Shown here: positions 39,633 through 48,355 of the stretch, piece by piece
Layout: each line of letters opens with the position of its first letter
Numbering within the stretch: the first letter of the stretch is position 1
Source of the DNA: Caryophanon tenue
Lineage (GTDB): Bacteria > Bacillota > Bacilli > Bacillales_A > Planococcaceae
Length of the DNA: 64,000 nucleotides
NCBI RefSeq assembly: GCF_001700315.1
Contig: NZ_MASJ01000012.1
Coordinates: 44,904-108,903 of the forward strand
Direction of reading: 5' to 3'
Position numbers and translations under genes: made by a program
The notes under the pieces: generated by a model
The model's input: only the letters and a program-made list of their open reading frames with translations
What the model was told of the DNA's origin: nothing
Database searches by the model: none

Positions 39633-41810
39633 ATGTTAAACCAAAATGTTGAATCGTTACGACCTTTGTTTAAACCACAAACTGTTGCGGTATTAGGAGC
39701 ATCGACAAGCCCATATAAAATTGGCTACTTACAAATTAAAGCGTTATTAGATGGCAAATTTGATGGTGAAATCTTCCCGATTCATCCAACAGCAGATGAA
39801 ATTGCTGGCTTACCTTGTTATCCATCGCTTTCGGCTACACCGAAGCAAGTAGACTTAGTTATCTTTTGCGTCGGCTATGACCAAATTAAAGATAGCTTAG
39901 CAGACTGTGCAAAGCATGGCGTAAAGTCAGCCATTATTTTTGCCTCAGGATTTTCAGAAGCTGGTGAAGAAGGTCAACAACTTCAGCAAGAATTGGCACA
40001 GCTTGCGAAACAATATGGCATTCGTGTTGTTGGACCAAACTGCGTTGGTTTAGTCAACACGAGCAATGGCTTAATCGGTACATTCACACCGTCTATTTTA
40101 ACCGTGCCACAAAACGGTAAAAAAGGTGTTGGCTATATTTCTCAAAGTGGTGCATTTGGAATTTTAACTTATATGGCTGCCGCCAAGCATGGTGTTTTAT
40201 TCAACTACTTCGTGAGCACGGGGAACGAAATGGAATCGAGCTTTGAGGACTTCGTTGAATATATGATTCACGATGATGAAACAAATGTAATTAGCGGTTA
40301 CTTAGAAGGCGCGAAATACCCCGACCAATTAAAAGTGCTAGCGAAGCAAGCACTGAAAAAGAAAAAGCCGATTATTTTAATGAAAACGGGACGTAGTGAC
40401 GCAGGTAGTCGTGCTGCTGCTTCTCATACAGGTTCATTAGCTGGCTCGGATAAAGTGTATGATGGCTTCTTCCGTCAGCACGGTATTATTCGTGCAGAAG
40501 ATTTCGATGACATTGTCGCTTTCTCTAAAATCTTCAATCCAGAAAAACTGCCAACAGGTAAAAATACGGTCATTATTACAAGCTCAGGTGGACGCGGTAT
40601 TAATGAAGCAGACCGTTGTGAAGGCTATGGCTTAAACATTATGGAATTAAGTGAGCAAACGAAAACGGCTATTCGTGAATACTTACCGAGTTATGCAAGT
40701 GTAACAAATCCAATTGACTTAACCGCTGCCGCTTCTGTCGCAAACCCAGAATATTATTTGTATCCAATGCGTGCACTCGTAAATGACCCAGACGTGGACA
40801 ATATTATTTTCACAGAATTCCCGTATATGTGGCATGCAGACACACCAGAGTTACAAGAATTTTTAACACTTTGTCGCAACAGCAATAAAACGGTGCTTGT
40901 CTGTCCATTCCCATTAGATGAGCAAATGACGTATCCAGCCGCGACATCGTTATTAATTGAAAACGGCATTTCTGTGATTCCATGTGACTTAAATCCGATT
41001 CGCGCACTCTCTAAGCTTGTTGACTACAGTGAGCGTGTACGTCTTGAAAATGCGATTGCCGACGAGCAAGAAGCAGTGACGACACCTATTGATTTAAGCG
41101 ATATTGTAACGCCTGGTCAATTATTAAGTGAAGCACAAGCAAGTGAAGTGTTACAGCGTTACGGTATCCCGACACCACAGCGATTTATCGCAACGTCCGT
41201 AGAGCAAGCGATTGACCAAGCACGCGTTATTGGCTTCCCAGTCGTCATGAAAATTGATTCACCAGACATTCCACATAAAACAGAAGCAGATGCCATTCGC
41301 CTAAATCTTCAAAATGAAGCAGATGTGGCGATTGCGTACGACACGATTGTCACGAACGCGAAAAACTACAAGCCAGACGCAACGATTAACGGCGTCGCTG
41401 TCATTGAAATGCTACAGCCAGGTGTCGAGCTAATTATCGGTGCGCATAATGATCCAACATTCGGTCCGGTTATCATGGCGGGCTTAGGTGGCATTTTCGT
41501 AGAAGTATTTAAAGATGTTGCCTTTAAAGTCGCACCGTTAACACGCCATGATGCGATTGATTTATTCGAACAGCTAAAAGGCAATGCCATTTTAAACGGA
41601 GCGCGCGGAAAAGCTGCTGTTGATAAAGAAGCATTAATTGATGTGCTACTCAAAGTATCTACATTAATGACCGAGCAAAAAGACTTGATTCAAGAGCTGG
41701 ATATTAACCCGATTATCGCGTACGAAAAAGGCGTTAAAACAGCTGATAGCATGATTGCAACAAAACAAGCTGCACCTACAACATCTACTACACAACTGAT
41801 TGGAGGCTAA
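39633..41810 (+). CDS. ADP-forming acyl-CoA synthetase
   Basis: 725 residues from ATG 39633-39635, GGGGG 8 bases upstream; an in-frame GTG at 39597 is less likely. Fused alpha-beta architecture: CoA-binding domain (TVAVLGASTSPYKIGY), succinyl-CoA ligase-like domains with the phosphohistidine H265 in AAASHTGSLAGSD, and an ATP-grasp domain (IGFPVVMKIDSPDIPHKTEADAI; GLGGIFVEV). It makes an acyl-CoA from acid, ATP and CoA, with ADP as product. As first gene of a seven-gene operon it probably activates the carboxylic acid to be degraded. Acetate is a less likely substrate in this setting. Confidence 0.88.
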   Translation: MLNQNVESLRPLFKPQTVAVLGASTSPYKIGYLQIKALLDGKFDGEIFPIHPTADEIAGLPCYPSLSATPKQVDLVIFCVGYDQIKDSLADCAKHGVKSAIIFASGFSEAGEEGQQLQQELAQLAKQYGIRVVGPNCVGLVNTSNGLIGTFTPSILTVPQNGKKGVGYISQSGAFGILTYMAAAKHGVLFNYFVSTGNEMESSFEDFVEYMIHDDETNVISGYLEGAKYPDQLKVLAKQALKKKKPIILMKTGRSDAGSRAAASHTGSLAGSDKVYDGFFRQHGIIRAEDFDDIVAFSKIFNPEKLPTGKNTVIITSSGGRGINEADRCEGYGLNIMELSEQTKTAIREYLPSYASVTNPIDLTAAASVANPEYYLYPMRALVNDPDVDNIIFTEFPYMWHADTPELQEFLTLCRNSNKTVLVCPFPLDEQMTYPAATSLLIENGISVIPCDLNPIRALSKLVDYSERVRLENAIADEQEAVTTPIDLSDIVTPGQLLSEAQASEVLQRYGIPTPQRFIATSVEQAIDQARVIGFPVVMKIDSPDIPHKTEADAIRLNLQNEADVAIAYDTIVTNAKNYKPDATINGVAVIEMLQPGVELIIGAHNDPTFGPVIMAGLGGIFVEVFKDVAFKVAPLTRHDAIDLFEQLKGNAILNGARGKAAVDKEALIDVLLKVSTLMTEQKDLIQELDINPIIAYEKGVKTADSMIATKQAAPTTSTTQLIGG

Positions 41811-41815
41811 ACGAT

Positions 41816-42262
41816 ATGTCATTACAAGCATTGAAAGGTAAAACGGGAAAGCCATTTTCATTTCAAGTAGACCACCGTCATATTCGTCAATTTGCGCGTG
41901 CAATTGGTGACTTGAACCCTCTTTACTTTGATGAGGACTATGCGAAAGCAACCATTCATGGTGGCATTATCGCCCCCCCTACTTTTCCGGTTGTCATTAC
42001 CGATGAAGACGGCGACACATTAGACCTAGGATTGGACTATAATCGCATGCTTCACGGAGAACAGCAATTTATTTACTCACGACCAATTCGTCCAAATGAC
42101 CAATTAACAGGTCAAATGAAAGTAACGGATGTGTACGAGCGTGAAGGAAAAAAAGGAACGATGGAATTTCTCGTCCTCGATACAGAGATTACCGATGAAC
42201 ACGGCAATCATGTCGTAACGAGCCGTACTAATATTATTTATCGCCCCGTAACGGTGAAATAA
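41816..42262 (+). CDS. MaoC-like hot-dog protein, likely non-catalytic hydratase subunit
   Basis: 148 residues, hot-dog fold. RAIGDLNPLYFDEDYA corresponds to the hydratase motif D-x4-H, but the histidine is replaced by tyrosine (D32, Y37), so it is probably inactive by itself. This subgroup (FAS1-like/N-terminal MaoC) pairs with an active MaoC partner, here the next gene, like ChsH2 with ChsH1. Starts 6 bases after the synthetase gene behind GGAGG. Confidence 0.85.
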   Translation: MSLQALKGKTGKPFSFQVDHRHIRQFARAIGDLNPLYFDEDYAKATIHGGIIAPPTFPVVITDEDGDTLDLGLDYNRMLHGEQQFIYSRPIRPNDQLTGQMKVTDVYEREGKKGTMEFLVLDTEITDEHGNHVVTSRTNIIYRPVTVK

Positions 42263-42284
42263 ACAATTCGGAAGGAGCACTTTT

Positions 42285-42701
42285 ATGAAGACGATTACGC
42301 AATTTGTGGCTGGTCAACAGCTTCCCCCTTATACGAAAGACAAAGTAACAAAAGTACAGCTTGTCCAGTACGCAGGTGCATCTGGTGACTTTAACCCCCT
42401 TCACACAGATGATACCTTTGCTCAAAAAATCGGCATGCCAGGTGTTATCGCGCACGGCATGCTCGTAATGGGCTTCCTTGGCGAATATGTCAATAAAATC
42501 GCTGGTGATGCAGCACTTGTGAAAAACTTCAATATGCGTTTTGGTGCGATGACCTTTCCAAAAGATGTTATTACGTGTAACGGTATCGTCAAAGATGTGT
42601 ATGAAGAAAACGGGAAACAAATGGTCGTTGTTACCGTAACAGCTGAAAAAGGACCTGAACAAATCGTCGGAACAGGCGAAGCAACACTGGAATTTCAATA
42701 A
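42285..42701 (+). CDS. MaoC-family enoyl-CoA hydratase, catalytic subunit
   Basis: 138 residues, R-specific hydratase 2 fold. ASGDFNPLHTDDTFA keeps the catalytic Asp35 and His40, and GVIAHGMLVMGFLGEY is the usual second signature. It should add water to a trans-2-enoyl-CoA, probably as a heteromer with the preceding protein. RBS GAAGGAG. Confidence 0.9.
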   Translation: MKTITQFVAGQQLPPYTKDKVTKVQLVQYAGASGDFNPLHTDDTFAQKIGMPGVIAHGMLVMGFLGEYVNKIAGDAALVKNFNMRFGAMTFPKDVITCNGIVKDVYEENGKQMVVVTVTAEKGPEQIVGTGEATLEFQ

Positions 42702-42716
42702 AAAGGAGCGGTGAAT

Positions 42717-43880
42717 ATGTCAACTATTCGTAATAAATATGCCATCGTCGGTGTCGGCGAAAGTAAACGTTCAAAAAACTCAGGTGTTACCCCACTACAT
42801 TTAGCATTAGATGCAGCACGCGCAGCAATTGCCGATGCTGGTTTAGAAGCAAAAGATATTGATGGCTTCATGAGCTACTCAGAAAATGATTCATGTGGGC
42901 CGCATCAAGTTGCAACGTACTTAGGTTCTCGCCCAGGTGTCGTGAAAGAAATGCTCGGTGGTGGCAGCAGCACCGAAATGTTAATCGCCGATGCAGTCGG
43001 TTTGATCGAAACAGGTCAAGCAAAAACAGTGCTCATTTACCGCTCGATGAATGGTCGTTCTGGTATGCGTATGGGTGGCGGTGGCTGGAGTACGGACTTA
43101 CTCCAAAATGCGTTCGATGGCGGCAGCTTCTTAATTCCGTACGGCGCTGGTAGTCCAGGACAATGGTTTGGCTTATTTGCAACGCGTCATATGCATTTAA
43201 ACGGCTTAACACAGGAACACTTAGGGCATGTTTGTACAACATTTTATGAGCATGCACAGCGCAACCCAAACGCATTTTTCTACGGCAAGCCACTAACAAT
43301 GGAAGAATATTTAGCAACAGCTCATTTAAGCTCACCGTTTACAAAGCATGATTTCTGCTTAGAATCAGACGAAGCAAATGCCATTATCGTAACATCAGCA
43401 GACCGTGCAAAAGACTGTAAATCAAACCCTGTTTACATTACAGGAATGGCGGCTCGTCAATCTGTATCTCATGCACACTACTGGAAAAACGTTGATGAGG
43501 TAGCATCAGATTATGTTGCTCCTGAACTTTATAAAGCAGCTGGCATTTCGCCAAGCGATATTGATGTCGCTTCAATTTATGATTGCTTTAGCTGGGTTGT
43601 ACTCCGTCAATTAGAAGCATACGGCTTAGCACCAAAAGGCGAAATTGGCGACTTTGTAGCAGCTGGCAATTTGAAAATTGGCGGCAAACTCCCTACAAAT
43701 ACAGCAGGCGGCATGTTATCAGAAGGCTATACACATGGGATGAATAATGTACTTGAAATCGTCCGTCAATTACGTCACGAATATACAGGTACAGACCGTC
43801 AAGTAGAAAACTGTGAAATCGGCATTTGTACTGGCTGGGCAGGTCCAGACATCGCAGGTGCAATGATTTTAAGCAAATAG
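42717..43880 (+). CDS. Ltp2-like thiolase-fold aldolase
   Basis: 387 residues from ATG 42717-42719 (AAGGAG 8 bases upstream). Thiolase fold of the lipid-transfer-protein branch. The thiolase nucleophile cysteine is missing: the site reads EMLGGGSSTEML. Two tyrosines in conserved Ltp2-type motifs remain, Y288 in VASIYDCFSW and Y338 in LSEGYTHGMN. They are 50 apart, as are the catalytic Tyr294 and Tyr344 reported for actinobacterial Ltp2. A DUF35 partner follows directly. Retro-aldol cleavage of a beta-hydroxyacyl-CoA is predicted; thiolysis is unlikely. Confidence 0.85.
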   Translation: MSTIRNKYAIVGVGESKRSKNSGVTPLHLALDAARAAIADAGLEAKDIDGFMSYSENDSCGPHQVATYLGSRPGVVKEMLGGGSSTEMLIADAVGLIETGQAKTVLIYRSMNGRSGMRMGGGGWSTDLLQNAFDGGSFLIPYGAGSPGQWFGLFATRHMHLNGLTQEHLGHVCTTFYEHAQRNPNAFFYGKPLTMEEYLATAHLSSPFTKHDFCLESDEANAIIVTSADRAKDCKSNPVYITGMAARQSVSHAHYWKNVDEVASDYVAPELYKAAGISPSDIDVASIYDCFSWVVLRQLEAYGLAPKGEIGDFVAAGNLKIGGKLPTNTAGGMLSEGYTHGMNNVLEIVRQLRHEYTGTDRQVENCEIGICTGWAGPDIAGAMILSK

Positions 43881-43891
43881 GAGGGATTTTC

Positions 43892-44332
43892 ATGAGCGAA
43901 GAGACAAAAGTAAAATACGAAAAACCAATTCCACTAAAAACATTAGACAATGCACCGTACTGGGATGCCGCTGACCGACATGAGCTTGTGTTGCAAAAAT
44001 GTACATGCTGTCACACATACAATCACCCGCCTGGCCCTGCTTGCGCGAACTGTGGTGATGTAGCACTTGAATGGGAAAACCAAGGTAGCACGATTTCAGG
44101 ACATGTGTACTCTTATGTCGTTTCGTACCGCCCATTTTTACCAGGCTTCCAAAATGATTTACCCCTTGTCATTGCCGTTATTGCACTCGATCATTTACCC
44201 GATGTCAAAATTATGGGCAATGTGTTAGGTGGAAATGCAGACAATGTCACAATTGGCACAGCCGTTTCAATGGTTTGGGATGACGTTACAGAAGACCGTG
44301 CAATACCACAATGGGTACTAAAAGAAGCGTAA
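43892..44332 (+). CDS. DUF35 zinc-ribbon/OB-fold partner protein
   Basis: 146 residues from ATG 43892-43894 behind GGAGGG. N-terminal rubredoxin-like zinc ribbon with C37-x2-C40 and C51-x2-C54, then an OB-fold with ISGHVYSYVV. DUF35 proteins bind thiolase-fold partners; in ChsH2 the DUF35 domain is needed for Ltp2 activity. Directly follows the Ltp2-like gene, supporting such a complex. Confidence 0.88.
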   Translation: MSEETKVKYEKPIPLKTLDNAPYWDAADRHELVLQKCTCCHTYNHPPGPACANCGDVALEWENQGSTISGHVYSYVVSYRPFLPGFQNDLPLVIAVIALDHLPDVKIMGNVLGGNADNVTIGTAVSMVWDDVTEDRAIPQWVLKEA

Positions 44333-44345
44333 GGGGGAAACGACG

Positions 44346-45542
44346 ATGGATTTCGCATATACACAGCAGGAAGAACAGTTCCGTTTAGAGCTACGTACAT
44401 GGCTAGAAGAAAACTTACCAGAAGGCTGGTTAGATGGCACATTTAACATGCCAGAAGAACAAGCTGCATACGGTCAATTTTTACGTGATTGGCAGCGCAA
44501 ACTGTCAGAAGGTAATTGGGCTGCCATCGCTTGGCCGAAAAAGCACGGTGGTCGTGACGCTACACTGATGGAAGAAATTATTTACCATCAAGAAATGGTG
44601 CGTGTGCAAGCGCCACCTGCCATTAACTATGTAGGTCTACATATGGTGGGCCCTACATTAATGCAAATTGGCTCACCAGAACAGCAGGAAAAATACATCG
44701 CAAAAATTTTGTCAGGCGAGGAAGTTTGGTGCCAAGGTTACTCTGAACCAAATGCAGGTTCCGACTTAGCGGCTGTACAAACTACGGCTGTAAAAGATGG
44801 CGACAAATGGATTATTAACGGACAAAAGATTTGGACAAGCTTTGCCCATTTTGCAGACCGTTGCTTCCTTGTCGCACGCACAAGTAAAGGCGAGAAAAAA
44901 CACCACGGTATTACGTGCTTCTTACTCGATATGAACCAACCAGGCGTGGAAGTACGCCCGATTATTCAAATGGACGGCGAGCATGATTTTAATGAAGTGT
45001 ACTTAAACGACGCGGTCGCTTACGAAGCAGATGTTATCGGTAATGTTGATGATGGCTGGCGTGTAACGATTGCGCTCCTGATGCATGAACGTACAGGTAT
45101 CGGTGCGCAAGTATTCTCATTAGAACAGCAATTTGATGCACTTGTCGAATTAGCACGTAGCGTTACAACGGATGATGAAGCGTTAATTGAACAGCGTGAA
45201 GTTCGTAAGCGCCTGCTTGATTTATATATTAAATCGCGTGGCTCATTACTCAACTATTACCGTAACTTAACAAAGCAGCTAAAAGTTGGTCATCCTGGTG
45301 TGGAAGGCTCTATGGACAAATTATTTGTAAGTGAAGTGACGAAAGAATTGTTCTCAGAGGCAATTTCATTACAAGGTCACCAAGCGATTACGTGGAAGCA
45401 AGATGCGATTTACGGCGATTCATACTGGCAAAAAAATTATTTATATTCGTTCGGCCAAACAATCGGTGGCGGTACGAGCGAAATTCAAAAAAATACAATT
45501 GCAGAGCGTATTTTAGGGCTTCCTAAAGATATCGGCAAATAA
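44346..45542 (+). CDS. Acyl-CoA dehydrogenase, catalytic-type subunit
   Basis: 398 residues. Core features: GYSEPNAGSDLAAVQT, NGQKIWTSFAHFAD, and near the end GQTIGGGTSEIQKNTIAERILGLP. The usual glutamate before GTSEIQ is glycine; instead a glutamate in LLMHERTGIG (E248) sits where the isovaleryl-CoA type and the actinobacterial ChsE/FadE28-like enzymes have their base. It should oxidise an alpha-branched acyl-CoA. Likely forms an alpha2-beta2 heterotetramer with the next protein. Confidence 0.88.
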   Translation: MDFAYTQQEEQFRLELRTWLEENLPEGWLDGTFNMPEEQAAYGQFLRDWQRKLSEGNWAAIAWPKKHGGRDATLMEEIIYHQEMVRVQAPPAINYVGLHMVGPTLMQIGSPEQQEKYIAKILSGEEVWCQGYSEPNAGSDLAAVQTTAVKDGDKWIINGQKIWTSFAHFADRCFLVARTSKGEKKHHGITCFLLDMNQPGVEVRPIIQMDGEHDFNEVYLNDAVAYEADVIGNVDDGWRVTIALLMHERTGIGAQVFSLEQQFDALVELARSVTTDDEALIEQREVRKRLLDLYIKSRGSLLNYYRNLTKQLKVGHPGVEGSMDKLFVSEVTKELFSEAISLQGHQAITWKQDAIYGDSYWQKNYLYSFGQTIGGGTSEIQKNTIAERILGLPKDIGK

Positions 45543-45563
45543 ACTAAACGAGGTGAAGACGCT

Positions 45564-46724
45564 ATGGATTTCTCATTAAGTCAAGAACAAGAAATGTTCC
45601 GCCAATACGTCAGAAAATATTTACAAGATGTTGAAACAACTAAAATTGCACGTGATTACATTCACGGTGATATCAACACTGTTCAACAAAGCTTGGCTGG
45701 CTTAAACGAGCTTGGTTGTACACAGCTGAACATTCCCGAACAATATGATGGTATGGGGCTTGGCAAACTTGATTTAGTGCCTATTTTTGAAGAATTAGGC
45801 GCAGCACTTGTACCAGGGCTTCATTTAGAAACGCTAGCGCTTGCCGCACCAATGATTGAACAGTTCGGAAGCGACGAGCAAAAGCAAACCTATTTACCGA
45901 GCATCGCGAGCGCTGAAGCAACGTTTACCATCGCTTGGCTAGAACCTGGGCGCAGCTATAAAAAGCAAGGGATTCAATTGCAAGCACAGCATGATGCTGG
46001 CTCTCTCCTACTACAAGGTGTGAAAACATTAGTGCCGGATGTCGAACTTGCAACACATATCATTGTGCCAGTTCGCGTCAATGAACAAATCGCACTTGTT
46101 ATTGTTGAGTCCGATACAGCAGGTTTAACGGTTTCACCGCTTCAATCATTTGACGAGACACGCAAACTATCACAGCTACAATTTGACAATGTGCGCGTAT
46201 CGACAAATCAAGTGATTGGTCAGCTGGATGAAGGGTGGGCGATTTTAAATCGTGGCTTACTGTCATTCAATGCCGGCTTATCATCATGGCTTGTCGGTGC
46301 AACAGAACGCATCGTACAAATGGCGAATGAATATGCGCAAATCCGCGAGCAGTTCGGCAATCCGATTGGACGTTTCCAGGCGATTAAGCACCGTATTGTT
46401 GATATGAAGCTTGATTTAGAAACTGCACGCTCACTTTCCTACTATGCCAACTGGACATTAGAAACAGATGCACCCGATAAAGTAGAAGCCATTGTAAGCG
46501 CACGTATTTTTGCCACACAAACATTTATACGCGCTGCAGCGGACAATATTCAAATTCATGGCGGTATCGGCTTCACCGAAGAAATCGATTGCCATTTATA
46601 TGTAAAACGTTCCCGCTTCTTTGAAAACTATTTAGGTGATATTGATACGTACTACGACCTTGCCATTGATGCACTTGGATGGACAGACGTCGCAGCACCA
46701 ACAGCTCTTCCAATAACTCCATAA
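45564..46724 (+). CDS. Acyl-CoA dehydrogenase, degenerate partner subunit
   Basis: 386 residues. The family core is recognisable (REQFGNPIGRFQAIKHRIVDM; QIHGGIGFTEE), but the N-terminal FAD loop is altered (WLEPGRSYKK) and both catalytic glutamate positions are lost: F235 at the E248 position and no EGT motif in FENYLGDIDTYYD. Such partners supply FAD-binding residues in ChsE-type heterotetramers. Last gene of the operon, ahead of a terminator. Confidence 0.85.
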   Translation: MDFSLSQEQEMFRQYVRKYLQDVETTKIARDYIHGDINTVQQSLAGLNELGCTQLNIPEQYDGMGLGKLDLVPIFEELGAALVPGLHLETLALAAPMIEQFGSDEQKQTYLPSIASAEATFTIAWLEPGRSYKKQGIQLQAQHDAGSLLLQGVKTLVPDVELATHIIVPVRVNEQIALVIVESDTAGLTVSPLQSFDETRKLSQLQFDNVRVSTNQVIGQLDEGWAILNRGLLSFNAGLSSWLVGATERIVQMANEYAQIREQFGNPIGRFQAIKHRIVDMKLDLETARSLSYYANWTLETDAPDKVEAIVSARIFATQTFIRAAADNIQIHGGIGFTEEIDCHLYVKRSRFFENYLGDIDTYYDLAIDALGWTDVAAPTALPITP

Positions 46725-46755
46725 TACGTCAATTGTAACTGCTGGCATTCAACCG

Positions 46756-46806
46756 GAGATTCCTGTCATACATAAAGCTCAATTCATTTATGGCATAAGG
46801 AATCTC
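46756..46806 (+). terminator. Terminator of the acyl-CoA operon
   Basis: GAGATTCCT / AGGAATCTC with inner CATAAA/TTTATG pairing, followed by TTTTCTTTG; 31 bases past the last stop. Confidence 0.7.
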
Positions 46807-46858
46807 TTTTCTTTGTTCTTTTATACGTACAGTCCATCATAAAGGAGTCGATATATGA

Positions 46859-48307
46859 ATGTTCAAAACTTCTCGCACAGTAGCTTCTATGACTTATAAG
46901 CAAAAAGTGTTATTAATGGTCGGCGTTTTCTTATGTATTGAGTTAGGCTTAATGGTATCTTCTGAGTTCTCAGTAGCGTTACCAAAAATTATTGAAGACA
47001 TTGGCGGTGTAGAGTTTTATTCACTTGTCTTTACAGCGAACTTAGCGATGTCTGCCATCGTTACGCCAATTGTTGGTAAATTGAGTGATATGTACGGTCG
47101 TCGCCAAGTGATTTTATTCGGGATTATTGTTATTTTAATTTCTGAAATTATTACACCTATTTTAGTATCGAATATTTTTCACTTAATGTTCTTCCGTGCC
47201 ATTCAAGGCTTTGGTGGTGCAACAGTAGCGGTTGTCGGTTTAATTGTCATTAGTGATATTTTTGACATTCAAAACCGCGCAAAGTTTTTAGGTTTCTACG
47301 GTTCATTAAATGCCTTAACTGCGATTATCGCCCCAACAATTGGCGGTCTTTTCGTACAGTACTTATCGTGGCATTGGGTGTTCTATTCAATCATTCCGGT
47401 TGGTGTCGCTGGTCTTTATTTCGTTGCGAAATATATGCCAGACGTTCCGCGTGCTGAACACGCGAAACTGGATTACCGCGGCATTTCTATTTTAAGTACC
47501 GTGATTTTAATTATTGTAGCGATTACAACATTTGGCGGCACACTTATTCCATGGTCATCCATTTTCATGATTGGTTTATTTATTGCCTTTGCAGCACTTG
47601 TGGCACTGTTTATTTTCAGCCAAAAGAAAGCAGCAGACCCAATCATTCCGCTTCACCTATTTAAATATCGCGTCTTTAACGTTTGTTTATTCGCTGTATT
47701 TTCAATGATGTTTGCAGCAACAGGGCTTATCTTCTTCTTACCAATGTTCCTACAAAACATTCATGGCTTCACGCCAACAGAAACAGGGCTATTTATGACA
47801 TACCGTGGCATTACATCATTTATTTTCGCAGCGCTAAGTGGCTTTGTCGTAGCGAAATTACGTGATTTCCGTCTTGTTGCGATTTTTGCGATGGTACTAT
47901 TTGGCTTAATTATTTTCGCTTTAACATTCTTCACAACGTCTGCGTCTGCATTGGCGATTACAGCGATTTCATTCGTCTGGGGTTGTGCAAGTGGTGTCTT
48001 AGTAGCGATTTTCCACACAGGTATTCAAATGAACTTACCGAATAAAGATATTAGTGTGGCGATGAGTGTAACGCAATTATTCGTAGCGCTTGGCTCATTA
48101 CTTGCAACATCTGTACTTGGTATTTTCGTACGTAACCCAGATTTAAGTTTAGGCTTCTTACAATTACTGTACGCTTGCTTAGGTGTTGTCGTATTTGCAT
48201 CTATCGTCTTTATCGCCGTTGTGCAACGACGTAACTTAAAAGTGGCAGATGAAGAAGTACAAGAAATAAACGTAACAGAACAAGATTTACATGAAGAATT
48301 AACGTAA
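46859..48307 (+). CDS. MFS transporter, DHA2-like
   Basis: 482 residues with 12-14 predicted membrane segments; the motif A loop is GKLSDMYGRRQV. The start is taken at ATG 46859, with AAGGAG 13 bases upstream; ATG 46889 is an alternative. It resembles drug:H+ antiporters of the 14-span type, but many are not drug pumps. Close behind the acyl-CoA operon, though after a terminator, so a link to uptake or export of that substrate is only possible. Confidence 0.82.
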   Translation: MFKTSRTVASMTYKQKVLLMVGVFLCIELGLMVSSEFSVALPKIIEDIGGVEFYSLVFTANLAMSAIVTPIVGKLSDMYGRRQVILFGIIVILISEIITPILVSNIFHLMFFRAIQGFGGATVAVVGLIVISDIFDIQNRAKFLGFYGSLNALTAIIAPTIGGLFVQYLSWHWVFYSIIPVGVAGLYFVAKYMPDVPRAEHAKLDYRGISILSTVILIIVAITTFGGTLIPWSSIFMIGLFIAFAALVALFIFSQKKAADPIIPLHLFKYRVFNVCLFAVFSMMFAATGLIFFLPMFLQNIHGFTPTETGLFMTYRGITSFIFAALSGFVVAKLRDFRLVAIFAMVLFGLIIFALTFFTTSASALAITAISFVWGCASGVLVAIFHTGIQMNLPNKDISVAMSVTQLFVALGSLLATSVLGIFVRNPDLSLGFLQLLYACLGVVVFASIVFIAVVQRRNLKVADEEVQEINVTEQDLHEELT

Positions 48308-48312
48308 AAAAG

Positions 48313-48355
48313 AACCAACAACATGCCGTTATCCCCAAACGACATGTTGTTGGTT
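48313..48355. terminator. Bidirectional terminator overlapping a stop codon
   Basis: Perfect 13-bp arms AACCAACAACATG / CATGTTGTTGGTT. The convergent minus-strand gene has its last codons in the right arm and its stop in the loop. Confidence 0.85.

Noticed and set aside
42711..42716. GTG start two codons earlier for the Ltp2-like gene
   Set aside because: It lies too close to the AAGGAG site; the ATG at 42717 has correct spacing.
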